From the NCBI GenBank assembly GCA_039621445.1, contig CP154956.1:6632170-6696169 (forward strand): 64,000 nt of DNA. Reading direction: 5' to 3'. The notes beneath the pieces are model-generated. The model searched no databases. It saw only the letters and a list, made by a program, of their open reading frames with translations, and had not been told where the DNA came from. A program made the translations under genes and the position numbers. Positions 54,352-64,000 of this stretch are shown here, in pieces (position 1 is the first letter of the stretch; each line of letters opens with the position of its first letter). The stretch is from Euglena gracilis. Lineage: Eukaryota; Euglenida; Euglenophyceae; Euglenales.

Positions 54352-57300
54352 CAGGCGCACAGATGCCCGGCCAATGGCAGAAAAAAAATCAAAAAGTTTT
54401 GGGAAATTGTCACCAAAATTGTGCTCACTTGCCAGGTTGCAACTCCCAAGCACACATAAATACATATTGTTACATATATCACACATTACACAATACACAT
54501 TACATATGATACACATTGCCCCAATCAAAAGGCACACAAAAATACAAAAACACAAATGTGTCCCTCCCCCATTTTGCAGTGCCTAAAGGGGATGTTTCGG
54601 GGGTTTGGGGACTCGTTTTGGGGGTCATGACGCACAAGGCGGTCCTTAAGCAAATAAAAAAAAAAACTCCGCTGTCCCAGCACACTCAGTGAAAAATATT
54701 CAGGAAAATGGGCAAGAAATTTGGGCATTTTTCAGCGAGAACAGGTCGACATCAGGGGAAAAAAATGATTCCTGGCACCCTTGGACCATTGTCCATCCAA
54801 ATCATCAAAAACTGTGTTTTTCGACTTTTTAATTTTTGCCCCCGTTCAAGTCCCAGTCCGACCCTTGGGTGGCCCTTTGGCCGAAAGGGGGGCGGTCCTT
54901 AAGGAAATAAAAAAAAAACTTTCCTGTCCCCTAAGGACCGCCCTGATGACGCCTCGCCAAAAAAAACATTGGGGAGAAAACCGAAATCAATGCTTTTGAA
55001 CTCATACAAAACAAACAGTGTCGAGCGGGGGTGTGGCAGGGGACCCGGCCAGCACGGCAACAACCTGCTTGGTGGGCTGCACCAAGACCACTTGGATGCC
55101 CTTGTGGCGCTGCTCCTTGACCAGCGACTTGAAGAAATGGACCGCGGCTACAGGAGGCATGCCACCCTATGGACTATGGCGAAACGGTGGCAAGACAACT
55201 CAACAACCTGGTTGGTGGGCAGCCGGGCTGGTGAAAATTGAAACACGCATTTGTTGTTTGGTTTTCCCCCTGCGGGGTGGCCAGGGTTGTATGGGAATAT
55301 CCCAGGGGGGGGGACCCCCCTTCCGAAACTAGGGGGGGGACCCTCCTACCTCCAGTTTTCGGTCGCCGAAAATTTCGGCCGCTTTTTTGGGTCAAATGGT
55401 TAGTTTTTCTGAAATTTCTCAAAAATGGTGGGGAATCAAAAGAAATGCCCAAATTCCTAAATTGAAGCCCTTAAAAAGCCCTATCTAACAGTATTTTGAT
55501 TTTCTGACAACTCCCGATTTATGGTCATTTTTGGCCATTTTGCCAAAAATAGCACCTTTTCAAAAACTTTTGGCACCGAAAAGTATATCCCACTCCCCCT
55601 GGGGGGGTGGGGGGGGGACTCAAACCCACCCCTCCCCCCCTCTCCCCGGGCCCCGGGGGTCCAAGACTCAAAAAACCCCTGCTCGCCATACATGCAAACC
55701 AGAAGAACCATGAACTTGCTGCAAACAAAAGCAAAATTGAGAGACAGCCCAGAAACCAGAGATCATTTCCGAGACAGGGGCCTCTCCCCCCCCAGGGGAT
55801 GGTGTTGGGATCATGAAATGAAAAATCCCCCGACCCCCACCCGGCATGCGCCTGGGCGGGTCCGTCCACCACGGACACGCCAGACATGTCCAGGATCAGG
55901 AAGCTGATGTTGCGCCCCATGACCTGGTTCCGCTCCTCGAAGTAGTCGATCGCTGGCAGGGGAAGCCCAGCAGCTCAAAACTGCTCTGCAGGTGTGCAGT
56001 GCCCAGGGGTCCGCAGTCTGGCTGGGCGCTGCTGGTTCTGGCTAGACCCCCCCCCCCATGAGCCCCCCACATTAGTTGCACTAAAAGCTTCTTGTCTTGT
56101 TGTTATGGCCGGCGCTGACTTCGCTTCTGGCCCAGTTTGTGGTGAGGCCAGAGACCCCTTGCACCAAGTGCTCTTGTGCTGCTCCCCCCCCCCGGAGTTG
56201 GGTTGCCGGCTGACCTCACCCCCCCCCTTGCCTTAGCACTGGAAAACATGAGTTAGAACGAGGGGGTGGTGCTTAGACAAGGGGGAAATTTTTGACCGCA
56301 AAAAAATCGGCGCAACGTGCTGAAAACTAATTCAAAACTAATTCCCTTATTTTATGGTCCACTGTTGCACTTGCAAGCACTTAGATGAAAATCAACAACT
56401 ACCGGAGGGATGAAAATACCGCGCCGCATTAATTACCGAATGGATTAATATCGCTCACTGGGCGAGTTTCCGTACTGGCGATCTGGGCATTTTTCCGGCA
56501 CGGCGACCAGAATTAGGATCAGGCAAATTTTTTAATCTGGGTCGCGGAGTGAGTTTTTTCTGCCTCACAGCGTAACGATCAGGCGTCTGGCAGGTTTTAT
56601 TACAGAGCGGTATTAATCCATTCGGTATTGCTACCGAGCGGTATTTTCATCCCTCCGGTGCATATGCAACCACCAAATCTTGAAAAAATCAACGTCTCAC
56701 CAAACCAGGCTTCAGAAAGTTCCGAAATTTGGAACTTTTTTTGGACAAATTTCTCTGAAAAACGCACATAAAAAAAGATGACCTTCAGAAATATGGGTAA
56801 GAACCGGGGGGTGGTGCTCAGACAAATATGAAACACGTGCTGGGGGTTGGCGAGGCGCTGCTCCTGGGCGTTGTGCGCAGGGGGTTGATGTTGGCGAAGT
56901 AGATGGGCGCATCGATGCGAATGATGAGGCACTCATTGACCTCTTCCGCGGTCGCCACCTGCTTCAGGCTGCGGAAGCGACTGCGCATGCTCAGAGTTCA
57001 GGACCAGGGGGCACAACCTTAAAAAAACAAACACACAAGAAAAGACCAAAAATAAAAAATAAACAAAAAGAAAAATAAATAAAGATGAAAATGAAAGAAA
57101 AAAATGAACAAAAAACAAAATAAAAGCTACAAGAGTAATTAGACCGGAATTTGACAATTTAAAAGAAAAGTGCATGATTTTTGTTCTTTGCGACTCTTGG
57201 CCAAAATTTCAGCATCAAAGAATAGGCACAAGCCAAAAAATGCAGTTCTCTTGGGTTCCTCTGGGGAAGGGGGGCCAAACAGGGGGGAATGGTTTGTCCA

Positions 57301-60300
57301 TCAAGCTCCCAAAAGCACAGCTGCTGCTGCGATACACTTCAGTGCCGGGGACGTTCCCTTGGATGGTGATCTGTGAGAATGAATGACATGCAGAGGAAGG
57401 GTCACCACATTCCAAAAAAAAATTGTGCGGCCCATGCCGGTTGTGCTGGCACAGGCCAGGCGAAATTTTTCGGCCAAAAAAAAGTGAAATGTGCGCTAAA
57501 TACGCGAAATATGTGCAAATTTTGTCTTCCGCATATTACCCCCCCCCCCCTGACTTCCTATAGCAGCCCCCCCCCGGGGTCGATTTTAGGTCCCCGTGCC
57601 TGCTGCTGCCCCGGCACCACTGGGTGTGTTATGGCACTACCCACCCAAAACCCGACCCCCCCCCTGGGTCGAAACTGCCCCCCCCCGTTGTTTGCCCATA
57701 GCACCCAGTCCTGTGTGCACTGTGGCAGTTTGTGTGGTACCCCCCCCCTAGTCATATGACCGGGTTCCTGCAACCTGTGACCGGGGGGGGGGTCATAACA
57801 TCCCCAGGACCTTCAACCGGTGACCGGGGGTGGGTCGTAAATGAAGGGGTGTCGTAGCGACTAGGGGGGGGTGCTGTTTGGCCTTTGGCCCTCTTTGTCT
57901 GTGTGCACCACTCCCCGGTGGAGCACCTCCCTACCTACCCCCCCCCGGGAAACTGTCACCTGACAGGTTGGCCAGTACCGGGGACCCTGACAGTTTCCCG
58001 GGCGGGACCCTGACAGTTTCCCGGGTAGGGCATTTCAAGGGAAAGTCAATGAAAAATGACCCTGACAGGTTGGCCGGTACCGGGGACCCTGACAACTTCC
58101 TATACTGACAGGTTGGCCGGTACCGGGGACCCTGACAGTTTCCCGGGCGGGACCCTGACAGGTTCTCGGGCATGACAGTTTCCCGGGGGTAGGTAGGTAA
58201 ACGCTCCATCTCAGAACAATGTCTTGGGGCAAACAGTTCCTTTGAAAAGGGAAAAGTGGCTTCTGTGTCCAACAAACAGAACAAAAGTGGGGCAAGTGGG
58301 GAGAAAACCGCACCTGCGGGAAAGCGGAGTAGAGGACAACGATGGCCAGTGACACTCCGATGGAGATGGCCAGACTGCGGCAGGGCGGGGTGGAGGACAC
58401 GGAGTCCAGTCTGTGCTGGCCATATCAGTCACTGATAAGGCCAGCACCACGTCTCACGTTGCTTTTCCCGGGATTGCTTTTGCGCAGCATTCACTGAATT
58501 TCATAACATGCAGACTTGGTTCCTTGGGGGGCTGCTTCCTTGGGGAAGGTTGCAAGTTGGGGATTGGGGGGGGGGGGGGGCTCGGTCGGACCCCACCCTT
58601 CCCCCCCCCGGGGGGTCCACGACTATAAAACCCCTGATCCGGGCCTTAGAGGGAAAAAATATCCAAAAGTGCTCAAAAATATGAATTTTCGGGAATGTGC
58701 CAAAATGTGCAAAACTCTGAGAGAGAAAGCGGAAAATGACAAAAACAGGAAAAAATTCCCAGAAACGTCAAAAATGGCACCGGGTTTGAAAGGTTTTCAA
58801 AGAAAATGTTGGTTAAAAATTTTGCGGTGCGTAATCACCCTAAAGCCATCAAATTTGTTTTGGAATTCAGTTCCAAAACCAGCACCAGCACTCGGGTGAA
58901 GCATGGCAGTTTGAACGGCTGGTCCACACGGTCCTGGGTCCCATTCAACGCCCAACATCATGACGCAGATGAGGGCGGTGCAGTACACGAGGCAGTCGAA
59001 CTTGTTGACCTTGTACAGAAAGACGAACTCCCGCCAGTTGAACAGCGCCGGCATGGCGGAGATGATGATGGCCGCCATGGCGTTGAGGGGGAGGGCGCGG
59101 GCCCATTGCCGGAGTTTCTGACCTGGCTCTGCTGCTGAGTGGCTGGTCCATGGGGGTTTTTTATTACCCCCCCCCTTGTCGTACGACCAGGTTCCTGCAA
59201 CCTGCGACCAGGGGGGGGGGGTCGTAACACCCCCAAAACCTGCAACCTGCGACCGGGGGGTGGTCGTAAATGAGGGGAGGGTTGGAGAAATTGCAGTCCG
59301 AACATGGTGTTAATTGGACTGGGTAACTTGACGAACTTGTAAAATAATCCACACATTTGTCTCTGGCTTACCACCACCAGATTCAGAGCTTCATTTCCAT
59401 GTGTGGTTACTCGCACTGCCCTCCCCCCAAACGCCCAGGTTATCACCTGGAGCCGTGTCCCCTTTGTCCACACCCCTCGTCCACACAACACCCTGATCAG
59501 AATGATTTCTTGTGACCCTGTGGTGAATCCCTGTTTTGAGAATTGCCATTGGTGGCTCTTATTGAGAACCCTTCACTCCAGGCTTCTTTTTAAGACCCCC
59601 GGGGGGGGGGTCCCCCCCCCACCCACCCAGGGTGGCGCGGGACCCCCCCCCCCAAAATCGGGCCCGCTAAAGGCAATTTTCAAAAATTTTCGGCGCTTCG
59701 CCCGAATAGGTATACCCAGCGCCTCCGGCGCGGGACCACCCCGGGGGGGGGGGGTCCGGCCCGGCCCCGCCCACCCACCCCCCCGCCCCGGGGGGGGGGG
59801 GGGGGTCAGGTGACTTAAAAAGAAGCCTGCTTCACTCCCATGAGTCTTTGGAGGAGCCCTTATGGGGGGTGTCGCAAAAAAAAAAACCCCATCCCCCCAT
59901 TATTATTTGTTTTTGGGGTTTTAATTTCAAAGCCAAACCATTTTCCCATTTTTTTTGTATTTTTTGAATTTTTGGCTTGTTTGCCCGGTTTTTTTCAACC
60001 CACCACCCCAATGCTTCCAGAGAACCCCTGAGGCTCGCAACAATGCCCAGACCACCCCCTCACCCCACCCGGCCCTTCCCTCCCATTTACCGCCATTTTT
60101 TTCGTGATTATTCGTGATTATTCGTGATTATTCGTGATTATTCGTTTACCCGGTTTTCAGCTAAATTCGTGACAGGGGGGTGTTCCAAAAAAAACCCCCG
60201 TTTTCAAATTGACTGCTGTCAAATTTCCAGACCATGGGGCAGCCAAAAATTTTTAGGTTACCTCCCCCCACCATTGCCATTCCAAAGTCCATAAGGGCCT

Positions 60301-63300
60301 AAAAAGCCACTGAGAAACAACCCTTTTAAGGCGGGGCACCCCCCCCCAGGGGGGAGCCAACTGAGGTCGCTAAAATGGCCAACAAGTGCATCTCCAAAAC
60401 GGGCATTCTTGCTGACATGAAAACCGCAAATGGGGACAAATTCCGAAGATGTGGGATTTTGGCACTGTGTTTTCCATTCGTGGTGGAAACCGCCATTTTT
60501 TCGTGATTTTTCGTGAATTCTTTGCACATTTTTCTATTTTGGTCTTTTGGACTGTTTTTTTGGCCAAAAATTTTTTTTTGGTTTTGCACTTTAAATGGAC
60601 TTTTGATTGGGATTTTGGCAAAGCGGGCACCAAGCAAAAAAAAAAAAAAAATCCCGTCCCGACACATTCAATGAAAAATCCATAGACGGGGCCGGGGTCA
60701 AATTTTCTTAAGCAACGCCCTGCCTGGCAGGAAGAACAATGCTTTTAGGATTGGAAATGCCTCCCCCCCCCCAGGGGGGGCATTCCCTCATTCCAATCCT
60801 AGCGGTCGCTAAAATGGCCAATGCTCGTCTCCAACCGGGGGGGGGGGGGGGGGTTGGACAAGGGGGGGGGGGGTGGATCCCAAGTCGGAGGAAAATTCAC
60901 CGAAGATGGGGCCATTTTGGACTGTTTTTGGCCATTCTTGCCATTTCTTGACCATGGTTGGCACTTTTGGCCAGTATTGGGCATTTTTGGGCATTTTTGG
61001 GTATTTTTAGGCATTTTGACCACTTTTCGCCTTGATTGGTCGCTTTTGGCCACCTTTGGCAACTGTTGGCCACACTATGGCCCTCTTTGGCCCATTTTTG
61101 GCCACTTTGGGCGATTTTTGGTGACTTTTGGCCATTTTTGCCCTTTTTGCCTTTTTTTTGGCTTTTGGCCATTTTGTGTCAGCTTTTAACAAACCCCTTT
61201 TTGGCTGAAAACATGATCCATCACAAAAACAGAAAGCAAAGTCGCTCGCGGCCAATGTTGTTGCGCAACAGTGAAGCGGTCCTCAAACTCATCGTCAGAA
61301 TCCGAAGAAGACATTTTCTAAAGAACAAATAAAACACAGTTCCGAATGCTGAATGACTACATTTGTAAAGAAAAAAATTCCCAGGAAAAAAATCTCATTT
61401 GTGGTTATTCGTGATATTCGTGATTATTCGTGATTTTCGAAAAATCCGAAATTCGTGGTGATTCGTGATTATTCGTGATCATTCGTGCCACAAATCAGAG
61501 GGAATCCCTGCTGTGACACCCGCATCAGTGGTGATGCACTGCACACCAAACTTCTTCATTGTGGAACTCATCCATTCCCCAAAAGGAGGAAAAGAGCAAA
61601 CCTGCAGATGGATTGAGGGGGGAGGGGGGCAGTGGATTTTCCAACTGGGTTGCCTGCGCATGCCAGCAAGTTGGGACTTGGCGCCTTGGGCGTTGGTGAG
61701 GGAGCTGCGGGAGAAGGACCCAGTGGTGGTGTAGCAGTTGAAGCGCTGCCAGGGATTTGGACTTCTCTGCATGCAAAAAAACCAACCAGAAATGCCAAAA
61801 ATAATGAACAAATAACAAACAAGCAACATAAGTTGGATTTCATGCACTTTCAAGATCCGGTGGTCCAAAACTCCAAGCATACGATAACTGTTAAATTGTG
61901 CTGAATTCCTTTTGTGAAAATAGAATATGGCAAAAAAAAGGACAATAACATTCACCTTCGATCGTGCAGCCTTCTGTCACTTCTGTTGTCACTCTAATGA
62001 GGACTAAACCAAGCAATGCCAGAAAAAAAGATGCCAAACCCTGCTCATGCCCCCACAATGTTGGCAATCCCCAAACCCCGGATCTCCGCCGTGGGGTTGA
62101 GATGGTAGCCATTCAGGGCCGCCACACCTAGGCCCCACCTCATCACTGGTCCCTATGCAGCGATTATGCTCCGCCCCAAATCACGGCTTTCTGCCCTTGC
62201 GGAGACGGAACATTGGGACGCAACTTCATTGCCTTCTGTGGAGTACTGTGGGATCACTTGGGTAAAGAAAGTGGCCAGGGGTTTTTTAAGACCGGGGGGG
62301 AGGGGGTCGGCCCCCCCCCCCCCCGGGGTCCAAGGGACCCACCCACCCTACCCCCCCTCCCCCCCCCTCGGGGGAGGGGGTCCAAGATTAAAAAAAACCC
62401 TGAAAGTGGCATGGAGAGGAAAACAAAACTTTGGATGGCCCCAGCCAGGCTGTGCCTTTTGTTCTTTGGGTTGCCTGCCCAAAAGGTGGGCGACTGTCAC
62501 TTGACACCCAGGGTTGTGACAGGTACCCGGCCCCTGGCACTGAAGAAAAACTGCTGGCGGAAACTGCGGCCCCAAGACGTTTCGAACGTGCTTCCACAGT
62601 TTTGAACTGCTGATTTTTTGTTTTTCTGACTATTCTAAAAACTAGTTTCCAGTCAGGGGTCCACCCACCCCACCCCTGGGGGGGTCCCGGGGAACCCACA
62701 AAAAATGGCCGAAAAATCGCGAAAAGTACTAAAATAGCACTTATTCGGCGCCGAAAAGTATATCCCACCCCCCTCCGGGGGGACCCCCCCAGGGGGGGGG
62801 GGGCTCGGCCGGACCCACCCACCCTACCCCCCCTCCCCCCCCCGGGGGTCCACGACTAAAAAAAACCCTCTGACCATCGTCGATAATTCTTGTCTGGTCG
62901 GCTGGAAGCCAGCCTCAGGAGTGGCAAAAAGGGGGAAGCCTGTTCATTGACCGGGCAATGGAGATGGACTCCAGCAGGTCGATCAGCAACACAATGATGG
63001 CGAGCATGAACTTGGAGCCGAAATTGGACATGGGGAAGAACCAGCTCACGGTGGGCCCCGGGACGCCGGAGGGGATGTTGCCCGTGATGCGGATGGGCCC
63101 AGGGCTGAGACTGGGTTGTGAGTGGATGTTGTTGGGGGTCAGGTGAGAAAACAGGACATGGTGACATATTACCAGAATCATCCGTTGGTCGCCTTTCTCT
63201 GCCGTTTCAAGATCATTTGAGAGCGAGGAGGCCGCACCTGACTAACTGCAGTGGGCCTTCTTCCAGTGCAGGTGCGGGTGTGGAGCTGCAGGAAGATTGA

Positions 63301-63902
63301 GGATTTGTGCGACCCATGGAGTGCGCACACCCCTCCAAAACCACCAAAAACCACCGTTCTTCAAACATTGTCCCTCCACTCAGCAAAAGCACAAGGCATT
63401 AAAAAGGAGCTCAGTTGTTTTTTATGGGCGTCTGCCAGGCTTCTTTTCAACAAGGCCGGGGGGAGGGGCGCCTTGTGCCATGGGGCACCTGCCCATAGCA
63501 GGCACCTACCCCCGTGGGGGTGGGGGGGGGGCAGGTTTGGGCCCCGGTGCCTGCCGACCCGGTCAATTTTCACCTTGAAAATGGCCATTTTCGGGCCCCC
63601 TGGCGCCTTTGGGAGTCAATGGGAAACGAGGTGAGCCACCTCGGCAATTAAGCTTGCCACAAACGTGTCCAATTGTGGTTAAGATGGAACTTGTTAAACA
63701 CACATGAAGGCTCCAAACAAATGCGAACGAAGAAGACTCTCACCCTGGCTGTTGGCTGGTGCTAAGTCCCAGCGGTAGCTGTATGTCAGGGCAGTGGAGA
63801 TGATGACAACCAGCAGGGGCCCGAAGTAGCCGATGATCTTGGTGCGGGGGTGGAGGGCGGTGACCTTGGCCGCAAGCCCCTCCTCCGTTGTCAAATTGCC
63901 CA
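54262..63902 (-). CDS. SulP-family anion (sulfate-type) transporter, second paralogue, 11 exons recognised
   Basis: Minus-strand gene whose exons, from 63,902 down to 54,262, follow the SulP order: first helix region (KIIGYFGPLLVVIISTALTY), RITGNIPSGVPGPTVSWFFP and LLIDLLESISIARSM of the transport core, GYHLNPTAEIRGLGIANIVGA, GSFSRSSLTNAQGAKSQLA, MAAIIISAMPALFNWREFVF, the last helix (SIGVSLAIVVLYSAFPQ), linker, and four STAS exons. The most N-terminal part is outside the window, and the exon normally between GAKSQLA and MAAIII was not found. Introns are large and hold several small transposons. It is a paralogue of the gene at 304-4,154, in opposite orientation. Confidence 0.88.
54640..54946. 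repeat. Inverted GGCGGTCCTTAAG repeat
   Basis: AAGGCGGTCCTTAAGCAAATAAAAAAAAAAACTCCGCTGTCCC (about 54,637) and GGGCGGTCCTTAAGGAAATAAAAAAAAAACTTTCCTGTCCC (about 54,889) are direct copies 250 bases apart; the second is followed by CTAAGGACCGCCC, its inverse. Similar AGGACCGCCCTG ends occur near 9,991. Confidence 0.45.
55047..55148 (-). CDS. SulP gene 2, STAS exon 3
   Basis: Encodes AAVHFFKSLVKEQRHKG then IQVVLVQPTKQVVAVLA. Parallel to gene 1 exon 3,253-3,351. Confidence 0.9.
55500..55681 (-). mobile_element. Family A MITE, 5'-truncated
   Basis: Right end GGTCCAAGACTCAAAAAACCCCTG and core TTTTGGCACCGAAAAGTATATCCCACTCCCCC, as in other minus-orientation copies. The opposite terminus is not recognisable and no duplication of the flank CTCGCCAT is seen. 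Confidence 0.6.
55861..55950 (-). CDS. SulP gene 2, STAS exon 2
   Basis: Encodes IDYFEERNQVMGRNISFLIL then DMSGVSVVDG. Parallel to gene 1 exon 1,461-1,547. The next intron begins CCCGCCCAGGCGCATGCC and ends GGCATGCCTCCTGTA; AGGC-ATGCC pairs with GGCATGCCT. Confidence 0.9.
56401..56659. mobile_element. 259-bp inverted-repeat element of foreign-looking composition
   Basis: Perfect 22-base inverted ends (ACCGGAGGGATGAAAATACCGC and its complement), extended by a second matching block ACCGAATGGATTAATA on each side, so the ends are alike for about 55 bases. The interior lacks the homopolymer runs found everywhere around it and looks bacterial-like. No open frame of note; target duplication not evident. 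Lies in a SulP intron. Confidence 0.75.
56878..56967 (-). CDS. SulP gene 2, STAS exon 1
   Basis: Encodes LKQVATAEEVNECLIIRIDA then PIYFANINPL. Parallel to gene 1 exon 1,208-1,300. The following intron starts near CGCACAACGCCCAG and ends near CTGGGC...CCAGCG; GCCCAG and CTGGGC are complementary. Confidence 0.9.
57326..57370 (-). CDS. SulP gene 2, linker exon
   Basis: Encodes ITIQGNVPGTEVYRS. Parallel to gene 1 exon 620-664. Its 3' border sits in CGCAGC, repeated at the start of the next exon, so the exact junction is ambiguous; no GT donor fits. Confidence 0.85.
57741..57870. mobile_element. Family C inverted-repeat element, short
   Basis: CCCCCCCTAGTCATATGACCGG at the left and GTCGTAGCGACTAGGGGGGG at the right, with two inner GTTCCTGCAACCTGTGACCGGGGGGG-type blocks. 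Shorter relative of the element at 10,677. Confidence 0.6.
57948..58190. repeat. Tandem array of ACCCTGACAGTTTCCCGGG / TTGGCCGGTACCGG
   Basis: At least four GACCCTGACAG(TT/GT)T... units and three CTGACAGGTTGGCC(A/G)GTACCGGGGACC units alternate over 240 bases, bracketed by CGGGAAACTGTCA (left) and GACAGTTTCCCG (right), which are inverted. The bracket is close to an inverted-repeat element that expanded internally. Confidence 0.6.
58314..58384 (-). CDS. SulP gene 2, last transmembrane exon
   Basis: Encodes RSLAISIGVSLAIVVLYSAF PQ, parallel to gene 1 exon 304-375. Ends CAG before GTGCGG, a conventional donor; the acceptor before the next exon is CACAG. Confidence 0.85.
58560..58636 (-). mobile_element. 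Family A MITE end fragment
   Basis: GGCTCGGTCGGACCCCACCC...GGTCCACGACTATAAAACCCCTG matches one end and core edge of the family. The rest is missing. Confidence 0.5.
58942..59090 (-). CDS. SulP gene 2, membrane exon
   Basis: Encodes LNAMAAIIISAMPALFNWRE then FVFLYKVNKFDCLVYCTALI and VMMLGVE, corresponding to PxAVLAAIIIxAVxxL and WRVxKxDxLVW of the family. Confidence 0.9.
59168..59283. mobile_element. Family C inverted-repeat element, short
   Basis: CCCCCCCCCTTGTCGTACGACCAGGTTCCTGCAACCTGCGACC, a mirrored middle GTCGTAACACCCCCAAAACCTGCAACCTGCGACC, and GGTCGTAAATGAGGGGAGGG. Same family as 10,677 and 57,741. Confidence 0.6.
59579..59829. mobile_element. hAT-type MITE (CAGGCTTCTTTTTAAG ends)
   Basis: Inverted ends CAGGCTTCTTTTTAAGACC and GACTTAAAAAGAAGCCTG. 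Exact 8-bp duplications CTTCACTC at 59,571-59,578 and 59,830-59,837. Shares GGTATACCC and the GGCGCTTCGCCCG-type palindrome with family A. Confidence 0.85.
60107..60165 (+). repeat. TTCGTGATTA microsatellite
   Basis: Four to five copies of TTCGTGATTA. A second, looser cluster lies at 61,395-61,490 and single units near 60,500, so the motif may mark ends of one larger repeat. Confidence 0.6.
60900..61175. repeat. TTTTTGGCCA low-complexity array
   Basis: Runs of TTTTTGGCCA/TTTTTGGGCA and close variants throughout. Open frames over it read as Lys/Ala/Trp strings and are artefacts of the repeat. Confidence 0.6.
61185..61314 (-). other. Short open frame starting MSSSDSDDEFEDRF, unassigned
   Basis: Minus strand from ATG at 61,314: an acidic Ser/Asp-rich start then TVAQQHWPRATLLSVFVMDH, about 40 codons before a stop. 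The start resembles a true protein N-terminus and could be the first exon of a transposase or host gene lying within the SulP intron, but nothing downstream supports either. Confidence 0.3.
61662..61735 (-). CDS. SulP gene 2, core exon
   Basis: Encodes YTTTGSFSRSSLTNAQGAKS QLAG, the TGSFSRSAxNxxxGAKTxLA motif of the transport core. The next family segment (LTPLFYYIP-like helix) was not located, so an exon is missing or too short to see between here and 59,090. Confidence 0.9.
62048..62123 (-). CDS. SulP gene 2, core exon
   Basis: Encodes ALNGYHLNPTAEIRGLGIAN IVGA, matching the NGYxIDxNxELxALGxANIxG motif. CAGGGTTTGG right after it is complementary to CCAAATCCCTG (one bulged base) before the next exon. 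Confidence 0.9.
62276..62402 (+). mobile_element. hAT-type MITE (family A), short form, in a SulP intron
   Basis: CAGGGGTTTTTTAAGACCGG to GGTCCAAGATTAAAAAAAACCCTG, 127 bases. Exact duplications AAAGTGGC at 62,268-62,275 and 62,403-62,410. Confidence 0.9.
62655..62872 (-). mobile_element. Family A MITE
   Basis: Core GGCGCCGAAAAGTATATCCCACCCCCC and right end GGTCCACGACTAAAAAAAACCCTCTG in minus orientation. The left end (CAGTCAGGGGTCCACC) is altered and no clear duplication is seen. Confidence 0.65.
62943..63095 (-). CDS. SulP gene 2, core exon (SulP signature)
   Basis: Encodes RITGNIPSGVPGPTVSWFFP, then LAIIVLLIDLLESISIARSM, corresponding to the GxIPxGLP and LLESISIA signature stretches conserved across the family. 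Confidence 0.9.
63744..63902 (-). CDS. SulP gene 2, N-proximal exon
   Basis: Encodes TTEEGLAAKVTALHPRTKII then GYFGPLLVVIISTALTYSYR, a membrane helix of the SulP core. The 3' border is uncertain: CCAGGG near its end is complementary to CCCTGG just before the next exon, so the true end may be up to 15 bases earlier than a GTGAG donor at 63,743. Confidence 0.8.
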
Positions 63903-64000
63903 AAGCCGGCACGGGTGGGGCATTGATCAAAAGAAAACAGTTGCATTTCGGGTTGCTTTTGCATTTCCAGAGATGGAGTTCCACTTCCAAAGTCCCAACA

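Noticed and set aside
53455-54555. Single 366-codon minus frame as one SulP exon
   Set aside because: Only the part around RSGLDDLIGREFIG matches the family; the rest includes poly-C tracts and intron-like sequence.
60900-61175. Lys-rich minus frame as a nuclear protein
   Set aside because: Pure translation of the TTTTTGGCCA repeat.

Overview
The window looks like nuclear DNA of a protist, most likely a euglenid (Euglena-like). The reason is intron structure. Two paralogous SulP-family anion transporter genes lie at the two ends, and their short GC-rich exons can be placed accurately by comparing the copies with each other and with the family. One intron in each copy is an ordinary GT-AG intron. 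Most others have no usable GT-AG borders; instead their two ends carry short complementary motifs a few bases inside each border (for example CAGGGAA with TTCCCTG, CCCATGC with GCATGGG). That mix of conventional and nonconventional introns is characteristic of euglenids. Species is not determined.

Layout. 304-4,154 (+): 3' two-thirds of one SulP gene, 5' end outside the window. 4,155-15,626: intergenic or very long intronic DNA full of poly-C/poly-G tracts and small inverted-repeat transposons. 15,627-42,155: a retrotransposon block. It holds one minus-strand and four plus-strand copies of a DIRS-like (tyrosine-recombinase, YR) retroelement, fragments of the same family, a dead Ty3/gypsy-like fragment (21.5-25.2 kb) and a coiled-coil gag-like region with an internal inversion (25.9-28.3 kb). 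The plus-strand copies 2 to 5 are joined head to tail with no host DNA between them, and the last two units are near-identical 2.52-kb internally deleted derivatives. 42,156-54,260: repeat-rich DNA with several miniature inverted-repeat families. 54,262-63,902 (-): second SulP gene, 5' end outside the window, pointing toward the first.

Small DNA transposons are dense. The clearest family has CAGGG...CCCTG ends and 8-bp target-site duplications (hAT type): six small copies have exact duplications readable from the sequence, and longer members (0.5 and 1.2 kb) also have them. Several lie inside SulP introns. A 259-bp inverted-repeat element at 56.4 kb has a base composition unlike everything around it.

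How it works together: the two transporter genes are the only recognisable host genes. The DIRS-like elements carry gag-like, reverse transcriptase/RNase H and tyrosine recombinase regions plus inverted terminal repeats. All copies seen are frameshifted, truncated or deleted, though the near-identity of copies 4 and 5 indicates recent activity or recent duplication.
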